Positions 47,124 through 58,171 of a stretch of DNA of 64,000 nucleotides are shown here, piece by piece (position 1 is the first letter of the stretch; the number at the start of each line of letters is the position of its first letter). This DNA comes from Fructobacillus durionis (lineage in GTDB: Bacteria > Bacillota > Bacilli > Lactobacillales > Lactobacillaceae): positions 44,494 to 108,493 of the forward strand of contig NZ_FOLI01000004.1 of assembly GCF_900112405.1 (NCBI RefSeq), read 5' to 3'. The translations under genes were made by a program, and so were the position numbers. The notes under the pieces were generated by a model. It did not search any database. It worked only from the letters and a program-made list of their open reading frames with translations, and was not told where the DNA came from.

Positions 47124-47182
47124 AGTTCGTATTATATCATGAGGCGAACAAGGGGAGAAAGGCGGGGAAGAGTGAAGGATTG

Positions 47183-47258
47183 GAAGTTTTGAAGTTGTTA
47201 TTGCTGGGGGGAGCCCTCGGGAAGTTTTAAGTTTTGATTGCTGGGACAGCCCTTAAGA
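47183..47258 (+). repeat. two imperfect tandem repeats before comFA
   Basis: Two copies of about 38 bases begin GAAGTTTT and contain ATTGCTGGG..AGCCCT, starting at 47183 and 47221. They fill the non-coding stretch between the YigZ and comFA genes, which is purine-rich on the + strand; nothing else is seen there. Confidence 0.5.
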
Positions 47259-47358
47259 GTTGTGAGTATTTATTGGTTGCCTGGGGAAGCTGCAAAGCGG
47301 TTTCTGGCTGCCTTTGGAAGTTGCGCGGGCTGTCGGCATCACTTAATCAAAGAAGAGA

Positions 47359-48639
47359 ATGGACGTGCGAATGAATCAAGAAGAACTATACGGCCGCTTA
47401 CATACCTGGCCGAAGAATCGGCCGGTGCCGGAAGGCGCTCGAGTGCTTTCTGTTTTGGATTTGGGCCGCTGTCGGCGCTGTGGGGGCCGACGACGGGCTG
47501 CACTTCCTCAAGGTGAGAGTTACTGTTTAGATTGCTTGGCGCTGGGGCGGGTATCGACATTGGACGTGCTGTTGACGGTGGCGGAACCGAACGACTTTGT
47601 GCCGGGCAGTAAGCTGCGGTGGACTGGAAAGTTGACGGGGAGGCAGGAGACTTTGAGTCAGCGCTTAATTGAGCATGCGCGGGCTGGGAATAATCAGCTA
47701 CTCTGGGCAGTGACTGGTGCGGGGAAGACCGAGATGCTTTTTCCGCTGATTGATTGGGCTCTCTCTTCCAGACAGCGGGTAGCACTGCTGTCGCCCAGAG
47801 TGGACGTGGTATTGGAACTAGCACCGCGCTTGCAGTCTGCCTTTGATGTGTTTACCCAGGTTTTGTATGGTGAACAAGAGGAACATTACCGCTACAGTCA
47901 GTTAGTGATTGGGACGGTACACCAGATGCTGCGCTTTTATAAAGCGTTTGATTTGATGATTATTGATGAGGTGGATGCTTTCCCCTATCGCAATAATCGA
48001 ATGTTAGAGCGTGCTTTACAGCAGGCCTTAAAGAAAGAAGGCAGCTTTTTGTATTTGACTGCTACGCCATCAAAGAAGATGTTATCACAGGCTAAAAGTG
48101 GCGAACTCGTTTTGCATCAATTACCAGGCCGTTTTCATGGCGGTAAATTACCTGAATTGACGATTCACTATGACTTCCGTTGGCGGAAGCGGATGACTTT
48201 GGCCCTAAAGAAATCCCTGGAAAAATGGTATTCCGAAAAGAAACCCTTTTTTATATTTGTTCCGGCAGTCGATGATTTGGCGCTAATTGAAAAGCAAGTT
48301 AGTCAGTTGGCTATTGGAAGAGGGGCCACCGTCCATGCTACTGATCCGAATCGGATTTTGAAGGTGACCGATATGCGGGCGGGAAGGTACGACTATTTGA
48401 TTACGACTACCATTTTGGAACGGGGAGTAACGCTACCGGATTTACAGGCTGTCATTATGGGAGGCGATGATCCGACTTTTACGAAGGAGGCCTTAATTCA
48501 AATGGCTGGTCGTGTGGGGCGTTCCAAGGATAAACCGACGGGCGAGGTCCTCTTGATTGCTTCCGGACCTGCTGGAAGCATTCGGCGAGCACAAAGGGAA
48601 ATTCGAGAGTTGAATCGAAAGGCGGAAGAAAATGTTTGA
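47359..48639 (+). CDS. comFA: competence helicase ComFA
   Basis: ATP-driven motor that helps pull single-stranded DNA into the cell. The 426-residue product has a zinc finger (CRRC and CLDC, about residues 37-60), Walker A TGAGKT near 118-123, a DEVD box near 199-202, a TATPS motif III and motif VI QMAGRVGRS. It overlaps comFC by 8 bases. Together they indicate at least part of a natural transformation apparatus. No competence-type promoter box was recognised upstream. Confidence 0.94.
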   Translation: MDVRMNQEELYGRLHTWPKNRPVPEGARVLSVLDLGRCRRCGGRRRAALPQGESYCLDCLALGRVSTLDVLLTVAEPNDFVPGSKLRWTGKLTGRQETLSQRLIEHARAGNNQLLWAVTGAGKTEMLFPLIDWALSSRQRVALLSPRVDVVLELAPRLQSAFDVFTQVLYGEQEEHYRYSQLVIGTVHQMLRFYKAFDLMIIDEVDAFPYRNNRMLERALQQALKKEGSFLYLTATPSKKMLSQAKSGELVLHQLPGRFHGGKLPELTIHYDFRWRKRMTLALKKSLEKWYSEKKPFFIFVPAVDDLALIEKQVSQLAIGRGATVHATDPNRILKVTDMRAGRYDYLITTTILERGVTLPDLQAVIMGGDDPTFTKEALIQMAGRVGRSKDKPTGEVLLIASGPAGSIRRAQREIRELNRKAEENV

Positions 48640-49330
48640 ATGTTTGCTGTGTTCAAAGAAAATGGATGTACGTCCAAACTTGCTGCTCCTACTGACGGGT
48701 TATGTCCCGGTTCAAGAGCGCTTATGTAATGATTGCTGGCAGAATTTTAAAGAAATTGGCACTTACTTTTGTTCTGGTTGCGGTCGGGTGGAAAAGAAGA
48801 AACGATACTGTCTAGACTGTCGGAAGTGGCAGAAACGGGGGATGGCCATGTTAGAAAATCAGGCGCTGTATCAATACAACGAGGAGATGAAGGACTATAT
48901 GGCCCGATATAAGTTCATTGGCGACTACCGTTTAGCACCAATCTTTGCAGGAAAAATGCGCAGGGCGATTCGACGGCGTGTTAAAGAGGAAAAGATTGAT
49001 ATGATTTTGCCTATTCCGCTCAGTGAAGAACGAATGGCCCAGCGGGGCTTTAATCAGGTGGAGGCCTTCTTACCAGTTTTTGCTAAAAAGGTTGATTTGC
49101 TGGCTGTGAAAGCCAGTCATAAGATTGATCAGTCCTCTAAAAGTCGTTCGGAGCGTTTGAAAACGAGGCAGCCCTTTGAGCTAAAGGCCGGGATGGCAGG
49201 ACAGGTTGCCGGTAAGCATATTCTATTGGTAGACGATGTTTACACGACTGGGCGAACACTCTATCACGCTGCCCAACTCCTTCGTCAGGCGGGTGCTCGA
49301 AAGGTGAGTTCTCAGACCCTGGCGCGATAG
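48632..49330 (+). CDS. comFC: ComFC family phosphoribosyltransferase-like protein
   Basis: Partner of ComFA in DNA uptake. The 232-residue product has an N-terminal cysteine-rich zinc region (CLLC, CNDC, CSGC, CLDC) and a C-terminal PRTase-like domain with the PRPP loop VDDVYTTGRT (about residues 200-209). The start overlaps comFA. An hpf gene, commonly next in relatives, is not here; mbl follows instead. Confidence 0.93.
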   Translation: MFECLLCSKKMDVRPNLLLLLTGYVPVQERLCNDCWQNFKEIGTYFCSGCGRVEKKKRYCLDCRKWQKRGMAMLENQALYQYNEEMKDYMARYKFIGDYRLAPIFAGKMRRAIRRRVKEEKIDMILPIPLSEERMAQRGFNQVEAFLPVFAKKVDLLAVKASHKIDQSSKSRSERLKTRQPFELKAGMAGQVAGKHILLVDDVYTTGRTLYHAAQLLRQAGARKVSSQTLAR

Positions 49331-49425
49331 TTGGTAAGCATTTTTTGAGATGGGTATCTGTCGGACTTTTTCCTTAAGAAAAGCTTGCGATTAACGGGAA
49401 AGCTCCCATATCCGGCTTTCAAATA

Positions 49426-49434
49426 TGGTATAAT
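49426..49434 (+). promoter_or_regulatory. extended -10 promoter of mbl
   Basis: TGGTATAAT at 49426-49434 (extended -10); no good -35. The start codon is about 65 bases downstream. Confidence 0.55.
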
Positions 49435-49499
49435 CGAAAGGATTGTAGGGAAGAGTTTCTTCTTCTCTCAGGTAACCTAAATTTTGGAGAAAATTAACC

Positions 49500-50483
49500 A
49501 TGGCAAGAGATATTGGAATTGATTTGGGAACGGCCAATGTGTTGATCTATGTTGAAGGCGAAGGTGTGGTTTTGAACGAACCATCCGTTGTTGCCGTTGA
49601 TGACAAGACTGACCGTGTATTGGCTGTTGGTGCGGAAGCTTACCGAATGGTTGGCCGTACACCAGGTAACATTCGTGCCGTTCGTCCTTTGAAGGACGGT
49701 GTTATTTCAGACTTTGATATTACAGAAGCGATGTTGACATACTTTGTTAACAAGTTGAACGTAAAGGGCTTCATGTCAAAGCCAAACATCATGATCTGTG
49801 CGCCTACGAACATTTCTGAAATCGAACGTAAGGCAATCATTCAGGCTGCTGAAAAGGCTGGTGGTGCAAAGGTTTACTTGGACTACGAACCAAAGGTTGC
49901 CGCTATTGGTGCCGGTTTGGACATCTTTAAGCCTGTTGGCTCAATGGTCATTGACATGGGTGGTGGAACTTCTGATATCGCCATCTTGTCACTTGGTGAC
50001 ATCGTTGTTTCAGAATCAATTCGTGTTGCCGGTGATCGAATGAACATCGACATCGTGAACTACTTGAAGCGTGAACACAACTTGGTTGTTGGTGAGCGTT
50101 CTGCTGAAACAATCAAGATTGAAATTGGTTCAGCTTTGCCATCAGATAATCCAAAGACAATGGCCGTTCGTGGACGTGATAACTTCCAGGGAATGCCACA
50201 AACGATTACGGTTAACGCTAACGAAATCGAATCAGCCTTGCACGAAACATTGGCACAAATCGCCGATGCTGCCCACTTGGCTTTGTCAAAGTTGCCACCT
50301 GAATTGGCAGCTGACATCATCGATCGTGGAATTATGTTGACCGGTGGTGGTGCCTTGCTTGAAGGTATCGACAAGTTCTTGGCCGACCGTTTGGAAGTGC
50401 CTGTATTTATCGCTGATTCCCCATTGGACAACGTTGCCAAGGGAACTGGTGCTTTGCTTGAGCACATGATGGATAAGGGCTAA
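49500..50483 (+). CDS. mbl: MreB-family actin-like protein Mbl
   Basis: Filament-forming ATPase that guides lateral wall synthesis. The 327-residue product has the phosphate-1 motif DIGIDLGTANVLIYVEGEG (residues 4-22), VIDMGGGTSDIAI (phosphate-2) and LTGGGALLEGI (adenosine motif). The start ARDIGIDLGTANVLI is closer to Mbl than to MreB of Bacillus. AGGAAT-type sites are weak, but GGAG lies upstream. The order mbl-DUF2969-rodA is typical of lactobacilli. Confidence 0.93.
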   Translation: MARDIGIDLGTANVLIYVEGEGVVLNEPSVVAVDDKTDRVLAVGAEAYRMVGRTPGNIRAVRPLKDGVISDFDITEAMLTYFVNKLNVKGFMSKPNIMICAPTNISEIERKAIIQAAEKAGGAKVYLDYEPKVAAIGAGLDIFKPVGSMVIDMGGGTSDIAILSLGDIVVSESIRVAGDRMNIDIVNYLKREHNLVVGERSAETIKIEIGSALPSDNPKTMAVRGRDNFQGMPQTITVNANEIESALHETLAQIADAAHLALSKLPPELAADIIDRGIMLTGGGALLEGIDKFLADRLEVPVFIADSPLDNVAKGTGALLEHMMDKG

Positions 50484-50493
50484 GGAGTTTTTG

Positions 50494-50703
50494 ATGTCTA
50501 AGAAAAATCAGAGCTTTGCTGTCTCATTGAAAAAAGAAGGTGATTTGGTCAAGGTGTTCGTTGACGAACGCGAAATTGGTCAAATTGAAGAAAACCAGGG
50601 CACTTTCGCCGGAACCTTGGGTAAGCAAGTTGTGATTGCTTCTGCCCAATCAGAAGACGAAGCCCTCCAGGCAATGTTAGCTTCTTATAACCTTTACTAT
50701 TAA
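50494..50703 (+). CDS. DUF2969 family protein
   Basis: A 69-residue small soluble protein (MSKKNQSFAVSLKKEGDLVK start, SEDEALQAMLASYNLYY end). It matches the DUF2969 family seen between mbl/mreB and rodA in lactic acid bacteria. GGAG lies 8 bases before the ATG at 50494. The function is unknown; the setting suggests cell-shape control. Confidence 0.85.
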   Translation: MSKKNQSFAVSLKKEGDLVKVFVDEREIGQIEENQGTFAGTLGKQVVIASAQSEDEALQAMLASYNLYY

Positions 50704-50713
50704 TTTTTAGAAG

Positions 50714-50741
50714 AATCCTTTGCCTCGGCAAGGGGTTTTTG
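50714..50741 (+). terminator. terminator after the DUF2969 gene
   Basis: TCCTTTGCC / GGCAAGGGG with G-U pairs and a T run. rodA starts 29 bases later, so readthrough is possible. Confidence 0.75.
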
Positions 50742-50769
50742 TACATAGAAACGACTGTAGGAGAGAACG

Positions 50770-51984
50770 ATGCAACGTAGTGCTGCTCATCATTCAAATC
50801 GTACATCAGCATCCGAATTGGACTGGGGAATGATTCTGGTCATGATTCTGCTGATGTTAATTGGACTGTATTCATTATATTTTGCCATTCTAAACGATGG
50901 AAACGGCAAATCAGCAGCCTTGAAAGCAATTATTATGCAATTGCTCTATTGGGGCGTTGGTGCAGGGATGATTGCTTTTATCATGCGCTTTGATGCCTTC
51001 CAACTTTGGCGGTTGGCACCGGTTGCCTATGGAATTGGAATTGTCCTGCTGATTGGGGTGCTTATTTTCTATAACCGTGCTTTAGCTGCTTCGGCTGGTG
51101 CCAAGTCCTGGATTGCCTTTGGGCCGGTTTCCCTGCAGCCTTCAGAAATTGTGAAGCCAGCTTTCATACTGATGCTGTCAAAGGTTGTGGCCAACCACAA
51201 CCGACTTTACCCAGAGCATACGGTTCATTCTGATTGGTTGTTAATTGGTAAGATGGTCGGGGTATTCCTGCCAGTTGCCTTCCTAATTGCTTTGCAAAAC
51301 GATTTGGGAACCTTGCTTGTTTTCATTGCCATATTAGGTGGAATCACCATCGTTTCTGGTGTTACTTGGCGTATCTTGGGACCAGCCCTTGCTGCTGCAG
51401 GTGCTTTTGGTTCCCTACTCCTATTCTTAGTTACCTCATCTTTGGGACGTTCCATTTTGGGTAGCTTTGGGTTCCAGGCTTACCAGTTTGCACGTATCGA
51501 TGCTTGGTTGCACCCTGGACAAGATACATCTGATACCGGTTACCAGACCTATCAGAACTTGAAGGCCATTGGGTCTGGTCAGCTTTGGGGATCTGGTTTT
51601 GGTAACATGAAAGTCTTTGTTCCGGTTCGTGAATCCGATATGATTTTCTCAGTGATGGGTGAGTCCTTTGGTTTTGTCGGCGGGGCCTTCTTGATTGCCG
51701 TTTACTTCCTGTTGTTGTACTTGATGATTAAGGCGACTTTTAAAGCCCGTAACTCCTTCTACGCCTACATTGCGACTGGAGTTGTTGTCATGGTACTCTT
51801 CCACGTTTTCGAAAACGTTGGAATGAACATTGGTTTGTTGCCATTGACTGGAATTCCATTGCCCTTTATTTCACAGGGTGGATCTTCACTTCTTTCGAAT
51901 ATGATTGGAGTTGGGTTAATTATGTCGATGTCTTACCAGCAGCAAAGTCGTACTTTTAACGAATCAAATGACTTCTCACTATAA
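50770..51984 (+). CDS. rodA: rod-shape SEDS glycosyltransferase RodA
   Basis: Polymerises lipid II into glycan strands during cell elongation. The 404-residue product has about ten spans, AGAKSWIAFGPVSLQPSE (about residues 97-114), the ESFGFVGG segment and the C-terminal TGIPLPFISQGGSSL. All are typical of FtsW/RodA. TAGGAGAG precedes the ATG. It works with Mbl and a class B PBP not in the window. Confidence 0.93.
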   Translation: MQRSAAHHSNRTSASELDWGMILVMILLMLIGLYSLYFAILNDGNGKSAALKAIIMQLLYWGVGAGMIAFIMRFDAFQLWRLAPVAYGIGIVLLIGVLIFYNRALAASAGAKSWIAFGPVSLQPSEIVKPAFILMLSKVVANHNRLYPEHTVHSDWLLIGKMVGVFLPVAFLIALQNDLGTLLVFIAILGGITIVSGVTWRILGPALAAAGAFGSLLLFLVTSSLGRSILGSFGFQAYQFARIDAWLHPGQDTSDTGYQTYQNLKAIGSGQLWGSGFGNMKVFVPVRESDMIFSVMGESFGFVGGAFLIAVYFLLLYLMIKATFKARNSFYAYIATGVVVMVLFHVFENVGMNIGLLPLTGIPLPFISQGGSSLLSNMIGVGLIMSMSYQQQSRTFNESNDFSL

Positions 51985-51993
51985 GGGGGAATC

Positions 51994-54182
<2,189 letters not shown>

Positions 54183-54189
54183 TTTAAAA

Positions 54190-54224
54190 TAAAAAAGCAG
54201 ACCGAAAGGTCTGCTTTTTATTTT
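54190..54224 (+). terminator. terminator after ddl
   Basis: AAAAAAGCAGACC / GGTCTGCTTTTTATTTT around GAAA. Confidence 0.9.
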
Positions 54225-54244
54225 ATAGAGTGTTTGAAGTAGGG

Positions 54245-54688
54245 TCACATTTCACGGACGACTAGGACATCGACTTTGGTAATGCGAGTGACGTAAGAGG
54301 TAACTGATCCGACAACTAAACGTTCAACGGCGTTCAATCCAGTGGCCCCAATGACAATGAGGTCGGCATGGATTTCATCAGGGATATCGTGTGCCAAAAG
54401 AGCCTTTGGTGAACCATAATCGATGCGGTAGTCGACGGTAACGCCGGCCTTTTCAGCCTGGGACTTGTAGCCTTCGAGCATCTTACGGGCATCTTCGGTG
54501 ACCGTATCAATCATTGAGTTATCAAAGGCTGCGATGTTCTGAATAGCACGCGTGTCAATGACGTTGGCAAGGGTAATCTTAGCATCGTCACCGTTTGCTT
54601 TAGCCAAGGTAATCGCACGGTGAAGGGCTGCCTCAGATTCTTTTGAGCCGTCCATTGGTACAAGAATATCATGGTAGAACTGTGTCAT
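54245..54688 (-). CDS. universal stress protein (UspA family)
   Basis: A 147-residue ATP-binding stress protein. It starts FYHDILVPMDGSKESEAALH and has the nucleotide loop GATGLNAVERLVVGSVTS (G-2x-G-9x-GS/T). ATG at 54688 was chosen because GAGGAGGA lies just before it; a longer frame to 54742 has none. An extended -10-like TATACT lies on the minus strand at 54718-54713. The 6S-like RNA lies upstream on the same strand. Confidence 0.92.
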   Translation of the reverse strand: MTQFYHDILVPMDGSKESEAALHRAITLAKANGDDAKITLANVIDTRAIQNIAAFDNSMIDTVTEDARKMLEGYKSQAEKAGVTVDYRIDYGSPKALLAHDIPDEIHADLIVIGATGLNAVERLVVGSVTSYVTRITKVDVLVVREM

Positions 54689-54743
54689 AATGTTATCCTC
54701 CTCTTTTTCTTTAGTATAGTCCATTTGAGAAGAAAAGAACAAT

Positions 54744-54967
54744 AAAAAAAGCCCACCCGCAGGTGGACTCGTAGGGCAAGCCTACGATACTTCCTTGGCA
54801 CCGTTAATCGCCGCTCAGATTTTCCTCGAAATTATCGAGGTGGGTGGTTCACTCTAGAGAAAGCCTACCAAATGAGAAGGCTTGACTCACTGGTCGAGAT
54901 TCCCGCCCGAATAAAAAGGTTGTAAGGAAAAAGCTGGTATTGCGGCAACGCGTATACCGAAGTATTC
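54744..54967 (-). ncRNA. ssrS: 6S RNA-like noncoding RNA
   Basis: A non-coding minus-strand transcript is predicted: -10 TATACT (54979-54974), 5' CGAATACTTC pairing with 3' GAAGTATCG, then CGTT/AACG and GCCGC/GCGGC, a central open region, an inner CCTCGA/TCGAGG hairpin, a CGTAGG/CCTACG hairpin and a final terminator (54770-54744). A long stem closed by its own ends with a central bubble, about 200 bases long, next to rarA, fits 6S RNA, which mimics an open promoter to bind RNA polymerase. T-box and RNase P RNA motifs are absent. Not confirmed by covariance. Confidence 0.65.
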
Positions 54968-55029
54968 GTCTATAGTATAGGGAAAAAATCCAGTAAATAA
55001 CAGTCTTGACATGTACGAATTTACCGTGA

Positions 55030-56328
55030 TTATTTCTTATGGTTTAGGCCCTTTTTTTGTTTGTTCTTAAGATTTTCATTGACCTCTTTGAGCTGCTTTT
55101 CAAAGGTTGAATTACCCTTTGGCTCGAAGTAACGGTCGTCCTTGATGGCGTCTGGCAGGTACTGCTGCGCCACCCAGTCGTTCTCAAAGTCGTGCGGGTA
55201 AATATAGTCATTTCCGTGGCCCAGCTTGGAGGCACCCGAGTAGTGGGCGTCCTTCAAATGAGCAGGAATAGCTTGTGCCTTTGAGCGACTCGCTTGGGCC
55301 AGGGCGGCATCCATCGCCTTGTAGGCCGCGTTCGACTTGGGTGACAGCGCTAGCTCGATGACGGCATTGGCCAGCGGAATCCGTGCTTCTGGTAGTCCCA
55401 GCTTTTCAGCCGTTTGAATGGCCGTTACCGCCCGAAAGGCGGCGTTTGGATTGGCGAGGCCAATGTCTTCATAGGCAATCACCGTTAACCGGCGCACTAA
55501 GATGGGCAGGTCACCGGCAGCAATTAACCGTGCCGTGTAGTGAAGCGCAGCATCAACGTCGGATCCGCGAATTGACTTTTGTAGGGCTGAAATCACGTCG
55601 TAGTGGGCATCGCCGTCTTTGTCAGCGACGAGGGCCTGCTTTTGAGAGGTTTCCTCGACCACTTCTAAAGTAACTGGTATGACGCCTTTGTCGTTTTCCT
55701 TTGTTGACAAAACGGCTAATTCTAGTGAGTTCAAGGCCGAACGGAGGTCACCGTTCGTGGCCTGTGCTAAGTGGTCCTTGGCCTCATCCGTAATTTCAAC
55801 TGGGTAGTTTCCCAACCCGTTTTCCTTATCAGCCAGGGCTCGGTCAATGGCCTTTTTGATGTCGGCTGTCGATAATGGATGAACCTGGAAAATTTGGGTA
55901 CGGGAACGAATGGCTGGGGTAACGTTCAAATAAGGATTTTCCGTGGTGGCCCCAATTAAAATGATAGCTCCGGATTCAAGGTGGGGGAGGAGAAAGTCCT
56001 GCTTGACCTTGTTTAAGCGGTGAATTTCATCGAGCAGTAGCACGACGGTACCCGACATGGCGGCTTCCGCTGCGACGGCCTGTAAATCCTTTTGCGAATC
56101 AGTGGCGGCGTTTAAGGCACGAAAGGCAAAGTTGGTTGACCCGGCGATGGCTGAGGCAATCGATGTTTTTCCGGTTCCAGGTGGTCCGTAGAGAATCATG
56201 GACGATAAGCGTTTGGCTTCAACCATGCGCCAGATGATTTTATTTTCACCGACTAAGTCTTGCTGACCGACGATGTCTTCAATTTTCTTTGGCCGCATCC
56301 GGTAGGCTAGTGGCTTTTGGGCTGGCAT
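55030..56328 (-). CDS. rarA: RarA/MgsA replication-associated AAA+ ATPase
   Basis: Clamp-loader-like ATPase acting at stalled replication forks. The 432-residue product has Walker A GPPGTGKT at 48-55, LLLDEIHR (Walker B) near 97-104, GATTENPYL (sensor 1) and the C-terminal PHDFENDWVAQQYLPD segment of the family. It is transcribed toward the 6S-like RNA; this neighbourhood is common in Firmicutes. Confidence 0.95.
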   Translation of the reverse strand: MPAQKPLAYRMRPKKIEDIVGQQDLVGENKIIWRMVEAKRLSSMILYGPPGTGKTSIASAIAGSTNFAFRALNAATDSQKDLQAVAAEAAMSGTVVLLLDEIHRLNKVKQDFLLPHLESGAIILIGATTENPYLNVTPAIRSRTQIFQVHPLSTADIKKAIDRALADKENGLGNYPVEITDEAKDHLAQATNGDLRSALNSLELAVLSTKENDKGVIPVTLEVVEETSQKQALVADKDGDAHYDVISALQKSIRGSDVDAALHYTARLIAAGDLPILVRRLTVIAYEDIGLANPNAAFRAVTAIQTAEKLGLPEARIPLANAVIELALSPKSNAAYKAMDAALAQASRSKAQAIPAHLKDAHYSGASKLGHGNDYIYPHDFENDWVAQQYLPDAIKDDRYFEPKGNSTFEKQLKEVNENLKNKQKKGLNHKK

Positions 56329-56355
56329 GGCAACTCCTTTCTGAATCGTAATCTA

Positions 56356-56385
56356 TAAAAGAAAGACCAGCAAGAGCCGGTCAGG
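56356..56385 (-). terminator. terminator between the YueI-family gene and rarA
   Basis: On the minus strand GACCGGC / GCTGGTC around TCTT, then a T-rich tract. Confidence 0.7.
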
Positions 56386-56391
56386 GAAGAA

Positions 56392-56760
56392 TTAAATCTC
56401 AATGTTGTCGATGTTAACGGCTGTTTTGGCAGCAAGGACCATCGCGTAAGGGTCTGCTGTCTGCTTAGACCGTTCGTTGTTTGAAAGTAGTGAGTAAGGG
56501 TTACCGGCCTTGATAGCTAACTGTAAGTAGTCAATGTAGTCAGCACCGGCTAGGTCCTGGTCGATTGTTAAAGTCGCCTCGGGATAAGCCTTCATCTTAT
56601 CTTCAAGGACAGCCTTACTAGCGTCTGATCCAAGCTGTGATCCCTTAATTGCAAGAATGACACGCTCACGGAAGTTTCCTAAGTAGAGGCGCTTTTCATC
56701 TGGTTTTAAGCTTGGCCCAGATCCATTTTGGTTTTGTTCAAGTCGTTCGTTCACGTCCAT
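56392..56760 (-). CDS. YueI family protein (DUF1694)
   Basis: A 122-residue soluble protein with the family pattern LKPDEKRLYLGNFRERVILA (about residues 17-36). AAGGAGA lies before the ATG. Probable promoter on the minus strand: TTGTAC (56819-56814), 17 bases, TATAAT (56796-56791). Function unknown. Confidence 0.88.
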   Translation of the reverse strand: MDVNERLEQNQNGSGPSLKPDEKRLYLGNFRERVILAIKGSQLGSDASKAVLEDKMKAYPEATLTIDQDLAGADYIDYLQLAIKAGNPYSLLSNNERSKQTADPYAMVLAAKTAVNIDNIEI

Positions 56761-56852
56761 GAGCGGTCTCCTTTGTCTTATCTTTCTCCTATTATACGGG
56801 AAAAAGGGGGTGGGTACAAAGGATGAGCAATTTGTACGATTGCAAAATACAT

Positions 56853-56880
56853 TTGAAATAAATGAGAAAAGTGTTAGAAT
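56853..56880 (+). promoter_or_regulatory. promoter of the aminotransferase gene
   Basis: TTGAAA at 56853-56858, a 16-base spacer and TAGAAT at 56875-56880, preceded by TGT (extended -10). Supports the start at 56913. Confidence 0.65.
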
Positions 56881-56912
56881 TTAATAATACTAATGGAAAA
56901 GGAAGTAATGTT

Positions 56913-58103
56913 ATGACTTTTAAATACTCAACGCACTTGCCAAACACTGAGAATGATACGTTGGGCGCCATTCTGGACGCCGCAGCGAACCCAGAAGTCA
57001 TTTCGTTGGCGGGAGGCTTGCCTGCCGCCGAACTTTTCCCAGTCGAAGATTTTCGTGCTTCGGCTAACCGCGTTTTTGACAAGCAGGGCGCCGCAGCCTT
57101 GCAGTACGGGGAAGCAGCTGGTTTGCCAGCCCTCCGTAACGAAGTGGCCAAGAACTTCTTGAAGCCCCGCCAAATCGAAGGTGGTGTGAAGAACATTGCC
57201 ATCTCAACTGGTTCGGAGCAAGCCATCGAGCAAATCGCTAAGATGTTCATCGATGAAGGCGACACGGTCTTTGTTGAAGCACCAACTTACCTCTGTACAG
57301 TTGATGTTTTCCGTTCATTCGGTGCCAAGATTGTGACGGTGCCAATGGATGAAGACGGGATGCGTATGGATGCCTTGGAAGAGGCTTTGAAGGCCCATCC
57401 TGAAGTGAAGTTGATTTACACAATTCCAACTTTCCAGAACCCAACCGGTCGTACCATGCCGGTCGAACGACGCAAGCAGTTCGTCGAATTGGCTGAAAAG
57501 TACGATGTACCAGTCTTGGAAGACGATCCTTACGGTGCAATCCGTTACTCAGGTGAAGCAGTGCCACCTTTGAAGGCCTTTGATAAGACGGGTAACGTCA
57601 TTTACATGTCTTCCTTCTCAAAGATTTTGGCACCTGGATTCCGTTTGGGATTCGTGGTGGCCAGTGAAGACTTCATCGTGAACTTCACTTTGATGAAACA
57701 GATGGCCGATTTGCACTCGGATAACTTCTCACAGTACTTGGTTGCTGATTACTTGAAGCACAACGATGTGAACAAGCACATCGAAAAGATTTCTGCTTTG
57801 TACAAGCACCGCTTTGAATTGATGCAATCGTTGATTGAATCAGAATTCCCAGCTGGTGTTAAGCACTCCAACCCCGAAGGTGGGATGTTCATCTGGTGTC
57901 AGGTTCCTGGAGACATCGATACCATGGCACTCTTCAACGAATGTGCTAAGCAGGGTGTTGCCTTCGTTCCTGGTGAACCATTCTATGCTGGTGACAGCGA
58001 ATCTGGAACGATGCGTTTGAACTTCTCAAACGTGGATGATGATACCATCCGTGAAGGAATGAAGCGTTTAGGCGCTGCCATCAAGAAGTTTTTGGACAAG
58101 TAA
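56913..58103 (+). CDS. PLP-dependent aminotransferase, class I/II (LysN/aromatic-type)
   Basis: The 396-residue fold-type I aminotransferase has a substrate-side start ISLAGGLPAAELFP, the YGEAAGLPALR segment, EDDPYG near 205 and the PLP-binding Lys237 in SSFSKILAPGFRLGF. It belongs to the 2-aminoadipate/aromatic aminotransferase-like group; the exact amino acid is not known. ATG 56913 was chosen because an AAGGAAG site lies before it and the promoter overlaps the longer frame at 56862. Confidence 0.88.
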   Translation: MTFKYSTHLPNTENDTLGAILDAAANPEVISLAGGLPAAELFPVEDFRASANRVFDKQGAAALQYGEAAGLPALRNEVAKNFLKPRQIEGGVKNIAISTGSEQAIEQIAKMFIDEGDTVFVEAPTYLCTVDVFRSFGAKIVTVPMDEDGMRMDALEEALKAHPEVKLIYTIPTFQNPTGRTMPVERRKQFVELAEKYDVPVLEDDPYGAIRYSGEAVPPLKAFDKTGNVIYMSSFSKILAPGFRLGFVVASEDFIVNFTLMKQMADLHSDNFSQYLVADYLKHNDVNKHIEKISALYKHRFELMQSLIESEFPAGVKHSNPEGGMFIWCQVPGDIDTMALFNECAKQGVAFVPGEPFYAGDSESGTMRLNFSNVDDDTIREGMKRLGAAIKKFLDK

Positions 58104-58113
58104 AAAGTAAATG

Positions 58114-58143
58114 AAAAAGTCGAACCCGTGGGCTCGACTTTTT
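58114..58143 (+). terminator. terminator after the aminotransferase gene
   Basis: AAAAAGTCGA..CCC / GGG.TCGACTTTTT around GT. Confidence 0.88.
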
Positions 58144-58171
58144 ATGTGTCTTCATTTTAGTGGTGGACAGC

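Noticed and set aside
54744..54990. T-box or RNase P RNA
   Set aside because: No T-box sequence, no class B RNase P core; downstream gene is usp, not an amino-acid gene.
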